Shown: in pieces, positions 34,971 through 42,493 of the stretch
How the letters are laid out: each line of letters starts with the position of its first letter
How positions within the stretch are numbered: the stretch's first letter is position 1
From: Fibrisoma montanum
GTDB taxonomy: Bacteria; Bacteroidota; Bacteroidia; Cytophagales; Spirosomataceae
Assembly: GCF_003583365.1 (NCBI RefSeq)
Contig: NZ_QXED01000002.1
Span: 124,001 to 188,000 of the forward strand
DNA: 64,000 nucleotides
Direction of reading: 5' to 3'
The notes under the pieces: model-generated
What the model was told of the DNA's origin: nothing
The model's database searches: none
The model's input: the letters and a program-made list of their open reading frames with translations, nothing else
Translations under genes and position numbers: made by a program

Positions 34971-36068
34971 ATGAAACGGTGGCAGGGACTTGGGGTGTTG
35001 ATTAGCGCCGGTCTGTTCGGGCTGGTGGTTTCGTGTCAGTCGAATGAGCCGGTTGAGCCGACTACACCTACTGAGCCGCAGCCTCCGCAATACCAGACAA
35101 CGCCGTACCCGTGGCAGAAACCGGCTAATTTTCCCGATCCGGTGTATGACTTCAGCAAGAATCCGCTGACGCAGGAAGGCGTCCGGCTGGGAAGGGCCCT
35201 GTTTTTCGATGGCATGCTGTCCCACGATGGGACCATTACCTGCGGATTCTGCCATATTCCGGAAGCGGCTTTTGCGCATACCGATCATACGCTGAGCCAC
35301 GGTATTCGTGACCAGATCGGCCCGCGCAACGGCCTGAATATCCAGAACGTAGCCTGGAGCCGGACTTTCTTCTGGGACGGCGGTATCCGCGATCTGGATC
35401 TGCTGCCCATCGCCCCGATTCAGAACCCGGTCGAGATGGGCGATACGTTGACGAAGGTGCTGGATAAGGTTCGGAACAGTGCCAAGTACCCTCCCTTGTT
35501 TTATGCCGCTTTCGGAACCAGGGACATCACCCAGGAGCGGTTCCTGAAGGCCCTGTCGCAATTCATGCTCACGATGGTGTCGGCCAACTCGCGCTACGAC
35601 AAGTACGTCCGGAAAGAAGCCGGCGGTACGCTGAACGAGCAGGAACTGCGCGGCCTGAACCTGTTCAAACAAAACTGCTCGACCTGCCATACCGGCGAAC
35701 TGTTCACCGATCAGAGTTTCCGAAACAACGGCCTGCTGCCCAACCCGAACGCACCACAGCCGGATCTGGGCCGGTACAGCATCACCCTGAACGAATCGGA
35801 CAGGAACAAGTTTCGGGTGCCGAGCCTGCGGAATATCGAACGAACGCTTCCGTACATGCACGATGGGCGCTTCTCATCCCTCGAAGCCGTGCTGAATCAC
35901 TACGCCAGTGGGGTGAAGGATAACGCTGCCCTCGATCCGGTACTAAAGCAAAATGGACAGGTAGGGATTGCCCTCACCAAACAGGATCAGCAGGACATCA
36001 TTGCGTTCCTGCGTACGCTGACCGACCAGCAGTTCGTAACCGACCGGCAATTCAAGCCGGAGCGGTAA
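34971..36068 (+). CDS. mbnH: MbnH-like diheme cytochrome c peroxidase
   Basis: A 365-residue diheme enzyme of the bacterial cytochrome c peroxidase/MauG superfamily. The two haem motifs are CGFCH (91-95) and CSTCH (236-240). FPDPVYDFSKNPLTQEGVRLGRALFFD (limits 54-80) and YMHDGRFSSLEAVLNHY are family segments. The lipobox is GLVVSC (Cys22). Because it is coupled to an MbnP gene, the likely activity is oxidation of a Trp on MbnP to kynurenine rather than peroxide removal. It ends the copper block; the next promoter has zinc-type operators. Confidence 0.9.
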   Translation: MKRWQGLGVLISAGLFGLVVSCQSNEPVEPTTPTEPQPPQYQTTPYPWQKPANFPDPVYDFSKNPLTQEGVRLGRALFFDGMLSHDGTITCGFCHIPEAAFAHTDHTLSHGIRDQIGPRNGLNIQNVAWSRTFFWDGGIRDLDLLPIAPIQNPVEMGDTLTKVLDKVRNSAKYPPLFYAAFGTRDITQERFLKALSQFMLTMVSANSRYDKYVRKEAGGTLNEQELRGLNLFKQNCSTCHTGELFTDQSFRNNGLLPNPNAPQPDLGRYSITLNESDRNKFRVPSLRNIERTLPYMHDGRFSSLEAVLNHYASGVKDNAALDPVLKQNGQVGIALTKQDQQDIIAFLRTLTDQQFVTDRQFKPER

Positions 36069-36138
36069 GTCAGTATACAGTGTCGGCACTGATACGCAGC
36101 GGTTCTACGGTACGCCCTGGAACCGCTGCGTATTTTTA

Positions 36139-36180
36139 TGCAACATTATTGCAAAAAGTCGATTCGGATGGTTATACTTG
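36139..36180 (+). promoter_or_regulatory. Promoter of the AztD-like gene with upstream Zur-like site
   Basis: TGCAACATTATTGCA (36139-36153; 6 of 7 pairs) contains the -33 TTG at 36149-36151. After a 21-nt spacer TATACTTG (36173-36180) matches the -7 box at 7 of 8 positions. The -7 box lies inside the left arm of the 51-bp palindrome. Confidence 0.6.
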
Positions 36181-36211
36181 CAACATTGTTGCAAGTATAA
36201 CCATCCGAATC
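36161..36211. repeat. 51-bp perfect palindrome with Zur-like core
   Basis: Twenty-five bases on each side of T36186 are perfectly complementary. The core is TTGCAACATTGTTGCAA (36178-36194), identical to the site before merC at 51907. The palindrome ends 2 nt before the ATG at 36214, and the predicted start point falls inside it. As DNA it is an operator; read through from mbnH it would be a long mRNA hairpin at the start codon. Confidence 0.85.
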
Positions 36212-36213
36212 TT

Positions 36214-37425
36214 ATGTTTTCTTCTACGCATTCGCATCGTTTTCTGTTGGCTGTTTCTCTGGGTTTGTTAAGTACGGCCTGCGATCGGGACAACGACCAG
36301 CCTGCTCCCGTCGAGCGGGAAGCGGCTTTTGCCCGCCTGTTGGTCACTGACGCCGAAACGCCTGCTCTATCGCTGGTGAACCCCGCAAAGGGCACCACCG
36401 AATCGTTCCAGGCCAGGCACGTTGGTTCAAACCTGTATCCTACTAAAAGCGGACGCTTCGCGCTGGTGCTCAATTACGCCAATAACTCTGTCCAGTTCTT
36501 CGACAGTGGGATTGAGAGCCACAATGACCACGCTCATGTAGTTGGAACGCCAAAATGGGCCGCTTTGACATCGGAAGCGGCCAAGCCCACGCACACGTAC
36601 TTCTGGGGTAACCGGATTGCCGTGTTCAACGATGGGGAGGGTTCGCTTACGCTGACCCGCGAGGAAGATCTGCACAATGCGGGCGCAAAACCCAAAATTG
36701 TCAGGGTAGACGTACCGCATCACGGCGCGGTGGTGGCCTACAGCAATAATACGTTCGCCGTGACGGAGAAAGACGGCAGCGTAGCCAGCACATTACCAGA
36801 GCGCGTGAAGATTGTGGATGAAAACGGCACGGTGCTGAAGAAGTCCGTGCTGGCCACCAAGGGAATCCACGGCGACGCGGGAAATGGGCAGGTAGCCTTG
36901 TTCGGTCATCCGGAGGGGATCCTCGTAGTGAATCAGGAAGGCAACCAGCGGAACATCACGTACCCCGCCAGCATTGGGAAGGAGTGGCTTGGCACAGTGA
37001 TTTATAACGAGGGGGCCGACGCGTTCTATGGATTTAGCGCGAAAGCCGGTGTGTATCGGATTGATGTGAATCAGAACAAAATTACGCCCGTTCTGGAAAG
37101 TACCCAGATTGCCCAGTTCCGGGTTGATAACGAAGGACGCAATGTGTACGCGCTCTTGAATGATGGTACGTTGCAGAGCTTCGACGGAAAAACCAATGCC
37201 CCGCTGCGATCAGCCAAGGTCATTGACGCAATTGACCCGAATGCCAAAGTGAAGCCCGATATGACCATCTCCCGGCGGTTCATATACATAACACAACCCG
37301 ACAAAGGCCAGATTCGGGTTATTCGCCGGGAAACGCTGACAGCCGCTGAATCCCTGACCGTGAGCGGTAAACCGGCCAAAGTTGTTATCATCGGCGCGCA
37401 GCAGGATGTTGAAAAAGACGATTAA
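36214..37425 (+). CDS. AztD-like periplasmic zinc chaperone (beta-propeller)
   Basis: A 403-residue lipoprotein with lipobox LLSTAC (Cys23). Repeated short strands fit a beta-propeller, and His residues stand in clusters as in AztD zinc chaperones: ESHNDHAH (101-108), THTYFWGN (His127), PHHGAVVAY (169-170), GIHGDAGNG (219) and LFGHPEG (232). AztD hands zinc to a periplasmic binding protein of an ABC importer. I start at the ATG at 36214 because the longer frame begins with TTG inside the operator. Zur-like sites before it support zinc control. No zinc ABC transporter is in the window. Confidence 0.8.
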   Translation: MFSSTHSHRFLLAVSLGLLSTACDRDNDQPAPVEREAAFARLLVTDAETPALSLVNPAKGTTESFQARHVGSNLYPTKSGRFALVLNYANNSVQFFDSGIESHNDHAHVVGTPKWAALTSEAAKPTHTYFWGNRIAVFNDGEGSLTLTREEDLHNAGAKPKIVRVDVPHHGAVVAYSNNTFAVTEKDGSVASTLPERVKIVDENGTVLKKSVLATKGIHGDAGNGQVALFGHPEGILVVNQEGNQRNITYPASIGKEWLGTVIYNEGADAFYGFSAKAGVYRIDVNQNKITPVLESTQIAQFRVDNEGRNVYALLNDGTLQSFDGKTNAPLRSAKVIDAIDPNAKVKPDMTISRRFIYITQPDKGQIRVIRRETLTAAESLTVSGKPAKVVIIGAQQDVEKDD

Positions 37426-37446
37426 GTTGTAACGGATAGTAAGACG

Positions 37447-37476
37447 ATAACCCTGACCGGATTGGGCCAGGGTTAT
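37447..37476 (+). terminator. Terminator after the AztD-like gene
   Basis: ATAACCCTG (37447-37455) pairs with CAGGGTTAT (37468-37476), followed by TCTCTTACT. It begins 21 nt after the stop codon. Confidence 0.6.
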
Positions 37477-37607
37477 TCTCTTACTACGCGCTATCACCGA
37501 AGTGAAATTGATTACGTCAATGAGTAAGGGTAAGCTATCGGGAGCCGTTAGTAACGATAAAATTATGCGTACCTTTAGCGATATAGGGCCTAACCCTGAA
37601 ATGACAT

Positions 37608-38267
37608 ATGGATGAAATGCAACTGCGCCAGATTGCCGGTCAACTGCGTCAGCCTCATGGTGACGCGGGCATTGAGGTCGGTCAGCGAATGAACGTCGGT
37701 AACGAAATTATTAACCGCCGGGCCATTGCTCAACTGACCGTGCAGCCGGACGACCGGGTGCTGGAACTTGGCCCAGGTAACGGGTACTTCGCCCGCGAAA
37801 TCGTTACTGTTCATCCGTCCGTTCGCTACGTCGGCTGCGATTTTTCCAACGTAATGATCGAGCAGGCCAGGCAGCTTAATATTGACCTGGTGCAGAGTGG
37901 ACAAGCCCAATTTATCCTGCGGGCCGACGCGACCTTGCCGTTCGCCGATGCGTCGTTTGAGAAGGTTTTAACCATCAATACGCTTTACTTTTGGGATGAT
38001 CCAGCCGCTGAACTGGCCGAAATTCGGCGGGTGTTGGTGCCGGGCGGTCGAATTGTCATTGGTATTCGTCCACGCCGGGTTATGGAGCAAATGGCATTTG
38101 TGCAATACGGCTTCACCACGTACGCTCCCGAAGAAGCCGCCGACTTACTAACGAAAAACGGTTTCAAACTTACCAGTCTGACCGACGAACCGGAGCCGGA
38201 TCAAATCTTTTTTGGTAAATCAATTGCTATGGCAAGTGTGCTGCTTTGCGGACAAGTGCCAGGTTGA
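37608..38267 (+). CDS. Class I SAM-dependent methyltransferase
   Basis: A 219-residue methyltransferase of the UbiE/Methyltransf_11 kind. Motif I is VLELGPGNGYFAREI (about 49-63), post-I VGCDFSN, and motif RRVLVPGGRIVIGIRP near 142-157. The substrate is unknown. It stands alone between two terminators, with a -7-like TACCTTTA 30 bp before the ATG, so it appears to be a single-gene unit. Confidence 0.88.
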   Translation: MDEMQLRQIAGQLRQPHGDAGIEVGQRMNVGNEIINRRAIAQLTVQPDDRVLELGPGNGYFAREIVTVHPSVRYVGCDFSNVMIEQARQLNIDLVQSGQAQFILRADATLPFADASFEKVLTINTLYFWDDPAAELAEIRRVLVPGGRIVIGIRPRRVMEQMAFVQYGFTTYAPEEAADLLTKNGFKLTSLTDEPEPDQIFFGKSIAMASVLLCGQVPG

Positions 38268-38310
38268 AATGAAGCAAAGCCTGAACTGCTGTATTGCTGA
38301 TTTTAACAGA

Positions 38311-38354
38311 AAAGCCTCCAAAACCAGTCAGTACGATCCGGTTTCAGAGGCTTT
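38311..38354. terminator. Bidirectional terminator between convergent genes
   Basis: AAAGCCTC (38311-38318) pairs with GAGGCTTT (38347-38354), with AAACC/GGTTT pairing inside. It sits between the convergent methyltransferase and peptidase genes and can serve both. Confidence 0.7.
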
Positions 38355-38371
38355 CGTCGGGTGAGTAAACG

Positions 38372-41026
38372 CTACTCGCTTTTCGAACTCAGTTCGGCGC
38401 TGCCCTTCGGCAGTGTGCTTTCGTAGAGCGCGTTGAAAATCAGTTTGTACGTACCGCGCGGCTGCCCCCGAAACTGCGGACTGAAGCCGAACATCACGAC
38501 GTTGCCTTTGCCCTGAAACGCCCGCACCACGGCCGGTTTGCCGGCAATGTACCGGTCTTCGTTCAGCGCCCAGCCGCTCATCAGCAGGTCTTTTTTGGCG
38601 TAGCTGGCAATCACCTCCACTTTCGGTTCCGGCGCGGCTTTTACCTCTTCGCGACCGCCTTCGCCCTCCCGCGACTGCTTCACGATCTCAAAGGCCCGGC
38701 TGTTTGAAAAGGCAGCCGCTACTTCGGGCTGCATGCCGTAGGCCAGCGAATGCTTCGTGTCCACAACCGTCCGGATCAGCGAGCCGGGAATGTAGAACTG
38801 CTGGTTCGACAAGCCCTCGGTTACGTTCTTCACCGGAAGCCCCAGCATTTCGATGGCAAAGTCACTGGCGCCATCGAACGTAACCAGCGTACCGCCGTTG
38901 TTGACGTACTGCTGCAGGGCGGTTGCACCCATCAGGCCGATACCACCCACGTACGGAGCAGGCATGGTGTTGGGCGCGTGACCGTTCAGAATCCGTTTGG
39001 CGTCCTGATCAGGAATGATGATGGCGTTGTAGGTCGACAGGTCGCGCTTGGTGATGTCGGCGTCGTGGAGCGTATCGACCGGAAATCCGTAGCTTTCCAT
39101 CAGCCAGCGCGTCCAGCCTTCATCCATGTTGGCTACCCACGATTTATACAGCCCAATCTTTGGCAGCTTAAGCGGGTTAACGGCGCTGGTGGGTTTGCCC
39201 GCCAGGCCCGTAAACGTCAGGCCCAGTTCGTTGGCCAGTTGTTTGACCCGGGCTTCGGTAGCGGCTCCTTTCTGGATCAGGAACGAACCCGCTTCGACCG
39301 ATGGAACGCCGGAAGGCAGGCTGAACACCGTTTCGCCATCTTTCAGCAGGCGGTTCACGGCCATGGCGCTCGCATTCTGGTTGCGACTGAGTACGTAGCC
39401 AAACCCCGCGTCGGCCGCTACCTGGCCGGGTACTACCGCAGCCAGTCCTTTGAGCGGTTCGGCCTCGGCTTTGAAGGCGCTACCAATTTTAGCGACGCTC
39501 ACCCCCATCTGCATCGGCAGGGTCCAGCCGGCCAGGTCGTAGGGCGGAATCGGGGGCCCGCCGGGGTATAGCCGCTGGTTGGGGTGCACCTGTTTTTCCA
39601 TCAGGTCCACAACGTACGGACTGAACGCCTGACCGCCGTAGATGATGTACGATCCGGCTGCGTAGGATTTGTCGCCGGCCTGGAACGGCTGCGTTGCGCG
39701 GTGAATTTCCACGCCACTCTGCCGGAACATGTTGACCAGATTGAGGGCTTCGCTTTTGTCCCACTGCTCGGCGGGGATCACATACGCAAACGGCCTGGTT
39801 TTACCGGCCGCTTCGATGGCGTCGCGGCCCATCCGGTAGATGTTATACAGAAACTCTTCGCGCTTGTCGGCCGCCAGGACCAGCGTCGCCATGGATGCTT
39901 CTTCCATGTAATTGACCGCGTCCCGGAAGCGGGATTGTCCGCCTTTCCAGGGATCGGCATAGAAGATCTCGGTACCGCCGGTCGATGCCGTTACGCCCTG
40001 CCCAACGGTTTTCGGCAGTGAATCGGGCGGGTAGAAGCGGGGCGACGGCGTTGCGTGTGCCGTTTCGGTCAGGATACCGATCTGGTTGTGGAAATACGGT
40101 ACGGTGCGCATCCCGCCGTTCCACCACATACTGAACCGTAGCTGCGACACGACGCCGGGCATCCGTTTGATGGCAAAGCGGCTGGCCATGGCCGTTCCGA
40201 CCAGGTTAACACCGGCCGTTACCCCCGGGTGAATCTGTGGGTTAACGGGATTGGCGAAGGGCGGAATGAAAATACGCGTCCAGGCCGGTGAGGTCTGGTG
40301 GTGGTTGTAGACGATCTGCGGATACCACTGGTTATACAGTACGTTCGACACCGCCTTCGTTTCGGGCATGTTGTTGGTGAACCAGTCGCGGTTGTTGTCG
40401 TGGCCGACGTAGTGGTGGTACAGCCAGGGTGGTTGCGTGGTTTCGAAGGGGGTGCCGAGGTTATGCCGGTACCAGTCGGCGACAATATCCAGTCCGTCGG
40501 GGTTCATCTCCACCATCAGCAGCGCTACCACCTGATCACGGATTTTCTTCATCTCGCTCGACTCTTCCGTCGCCATGCGATACGCCAGTTCGGGCATCAT
40601 CTGCGCCGAAGCCACCTCCGATGCGTGCATACCGGCGTCAATCCAGACGATGGCCTTGCCCGTTGCCGCCAGTTGGCGCGCCTGAGCGTCGTCGATGCGG
40701 GCCCGCGACAGTTGTTCACTGATGCTGCGCCAGCGTTCCAGTTGCTTCAGGTTGGCTTCGCTCGATACCATCAGCAGCAGCAACGGCTTGCCTAAAACCG
40801 ACTTGCCGATGGTAGTCATCTGTACCCGGTTACTGGCTTTGTCCAGGCGCTGGTAATAGTCGAGCAGCATCTTGACGTTCGCGAGTTTGTAGTCGGCACC
40901 CGGTTCAAAGCCGAACACATCGGCCGGTTTGGGTACCTGGGCGTGGGCCATCAGGCCGGCCAGCATAGCCGCCAGAACCAGCAGCAGGCTCCGGTAAACG
41001 ATCATCTTCAGATCAATCGATTTCAT
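38372..41026 (-). CDS. Exported M14-family zinc carboxypeptidase
   Basis: An 884-residue secreted metallopeptidase with signal peptide 1-30 (LAGLMAHAQ). The M14 zinc motif is HASE (His134, Glu137), the third ligand is probably the His of YNHHQT, and GILTETAHATP holds a candidate catalytic Glu. GHDNNRDWF is typical of the large Bacteroidota branch. The long C-terminal half (about 400-884) resembles a glutamine-amidotransferase-like domain followed by a beta region. It should trim peptides in the periplasm or outside the cell. A paralogue is at 42494 and an M20 peptidase lies between them. Confidence 0.88.
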   Translation of the reverse strand: MKSIDLKMIVYRSLLLVLAAMLAGLMAHAQVPKPADVFGFEPGADYKLANVKMLLDYYQRLDKASNRVQMTTIGKSVLGKPLLLLMVSSEANLKQLERWRSISEQLSRARIDDAQARQLAATGKAIVWIDAGMHASEVASAQMMPELAYRMATEESSEMKKIRDQVVALLMVEMNPDGLDIVADWYRHNLGTPFETTQPPWLYHHYVGHDNNRDWFTNNMPETKAVSNVLYNQWYPQIVYNHHQTSPAWTRIFIPPFANPVNPQIHPGVTAGVNLVGTAMASRFAIKRMPGVVSQLRFSMWWNGGMRTVPYFHNQIGILTETAHATPSPRFYPPDSLPKTVGQGVTASTGGTEIFYADPWKGGQSRFRDAVNYMEEASMATLVLAADKREEFLYNIYRMGRDAIEAAGKTRPFAYVIPAEQWDKSEALNLVNMFRQSGVEIHRATQPFQAGDKSYAAGSYIIYGGQAFSPYVVDLMEKQVHPNQRLYPGGPPIPPYDLAGWTLPMQMGVSVAKIGSAFKAEAEPLKGLAAVVPGQVAADAGFGYVLSRNQNASAMAVNRLLKDGETVFSLPSGVPSVEAGSFLIQKGAATEARVKQLANELGLTFTGLAGKPTSAVNPLKLPKIGLYKSWVANMDEGWTRWLMESYGFPVDTLHDADITKRDLSTYNAIIIPDQDAKRILNGHAPNTMPAPYVGGIGLMGATALQQYVNNGGTLVTFDGASDFAIEMLGLPVKNVTEGLSNQQFYIPGSLIRTVVDTKHSLAYGMQPEVAAAFSNSRAFEIVKQSREGEGGREEVKAAPEPKVEVIASYAKKDLLMSGWALNEDRYIAGKPAVVRAFQGKGNVVMFGFSPQFRGQPRGTYKLIFNALYESTLPKGSAELSSKSE

Positions 41027-41093
41027 GCCATTGAGGGAGGTTATGTGAAAGACATCGATATCCGTTTGCTATTGACGGGTCCGACCCGTACCG

Positions 41094-42416
41094 TTACTCA
41101 GCCATGCCTGCTTCGGCCAGCAGGACCAGCATGATGCGCTGCAGGCCAAGATGGCCTTTGTCGTTCAGCCACCATTCTTTCAGCGAATGGGCTCCTCCGC
41201 CCGTGCCACCGCTGCCGATGGTAACCGACGGTACGCCCCGGGCAATGGGAATGTTGGCGTTCGTTGACCCTACGCGCAGGGCGGGTTCGGCCTGAAGGAA
41301 TCTGGAAACGGCCATCGCCCGCTGCACCAGCGGAACGGTCGGTTCAATCCGGCCCGACGGACGGTCGCCGACCATCTTCACCTCAACGGTCAGGTCGGGG
41401 CCGTTCCGTTTCATCGCGTTTTCTTCCCTGAGCGCCCGCTGAACAGCCGCCTGCAAAAGTTTATCAATGCCCGCCAGTCGCTCGGGGCTTTCCGACCGCA
41501 TATCGACTTCCATCCACGACTCGTAAGGAATGGCGTTGACCGACGTGCCGCCCCCGATGACACCGACGCTGTAGGTCGTTTTGATGCCCTGTTTGGTGAA
41601 TTGATCGGCGTCGGTAGTGAAGTACGCAATGGCTTTGCCGAGCGCACCGTGCGGGTTTACGATGCCGAATGCGCCGTACGAATGGCCACCGGGTCCGCGG
41701 AACGTAATGCGGTAGCGGTGCGACCCAAGGCCCCGGTGCGTAATGCTGCCGATGCCGTGTCCATCGACGGCGATGTATGAATCAATCTTGGGACCATTGG
41801 GCCGGAACAGGTGTTTGACCCCCCGCAGGTCGCCGAGGCCTTCTTCGCCCACGGCTCCTACGAACAGTACGTCCGCGTCGGTTTCAATATTGGCCTTTTC
41901 CAGGCCCCGCAGTACGGTCAGCACGGCCGTCAGGCCCCGGGTATCGTCGCCAACGCCGGGCGCATACAGCGTATCGCCTTTCTGCCTGACCTTGACATCG
42001 GTTCCGGCCGGGAAAACCGTATCGAGGTGCGCTTCGACCACTACGGTTTTTTTGCCGGATTTGCCTTTGCGTTTGGCCAGTACGTTGCTGACCTCATCGA
42101 TCCAGACCGAGTCGGCACCGGCTTCGCGCATCATGGCCGCGTAGGCTTTGGCTCGTTCGTTTTCCTTGAAAGGCGGGGAGGGAATTTCGGTGAGTTTAAT
42201 CAGGTCCTGTTTGGTCTGCGGCTCCAGGTCCATGAAAATCTGGTTGGCCTTCAGCACGGCCGGCCGCTTAGCCAGGGTACTGATTTCGCTGACGTAGCGT
42301 TTGTCAAGGGCCACTTTTTCGGTCGCATCGTCGGCTTCTTCCTGGGCCAGTATCGGCTGCGCAGTGCCGGCCATCAGTGCCGACGCGACCATCGCTAGGG
42401 TAAACGGTCGATTCAT
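41094..42416 (-). CDS. Exported M20-family metallopeptidase
   Basis: A 440-residue M20/M25/M40-type peptidase. I start at the ATG at 42416, which gives a signal peptide (MNRPFTLAMVASALMAG). Dinuclear zinc-site motifs are seen: EAHLDTVF (His130, Asp132), GVGDDTRG (Asp157/158), GAVGEEGLGD with the catalytic Glu191 and ligand Glu192, and the late His in GTGGGAHSLKEWW. The central dimerisation domain contains RGPGGHSYGAFG. It should release residues from short peptides, which fits its place between two M14 carboxypeptidases on the same strand. Confidence 0.9.
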   Translation of the reverse strand: MNRPFTLAMVASALMAGTAQPILAQEEADDATEKVALDKRYVSEISTLAKRPAVLKANQIFMDLEPQTKQDLIKLTEIPSPPFKENERAKAYAAMMREAGADSVWIDEVSNVLAKRKGKSGKKTVVVEAHLDTVFPAGTDVKVRQKGDTLYAPGVGDDTRGLTAVLTVLRGLEKANIETDADVLFVGAVGEEGLGDLRGVKHLFRPNGPKIDSYIAVDGHGIGSITHRGLGSHRYRITFRGPGGHSYGAFGIVNPHGALGKAIAYFTTDADQFTKQGIKTTYSVGVIGGGTSVNAIPYESWMEVDMRSESPERLAGIDKLLQAAVQRALREENAMKRNGPDLTVEVKMVGDRPSGRIEPTVPLVQRAMAVSRFLQAEPALRVGSTNANIPIARGVPSVTIGSGGTGGGAHSLKEWWLNDKGHLGLQRIMLVLLAEAGMAE

Positions 42417-42441
42417 AGGGTGAACGAAAACGTGGAGAGTC

Positions 42442-42480
42442 GAAAAAAATCGGCGGCCCAACCAGATGGTTAGGCCGCCG
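42442..42480 (-). terminator. Intrinsic terminator after the second M14 gene
   Basis: On the minus strand CGGCGGCC-TAACC pairs with GGTTGGGCCGCCG (42451-42480) and is followed by ATTTTTTT. It ends the M14 transcript 14 nt after its stop codon and separates it from the M20 gene. Confidence 0.85.
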
Positions 42481-42493
42481 GAAACTACGAATG

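Noticed and set aside
36178-36213. TTG start twelve codons upstream of the AztD-like protein
   Set aside because: It lies inside the operator palindrome and the predicted start point; the ATG at 36214 gives a clean lipoprotein signal.
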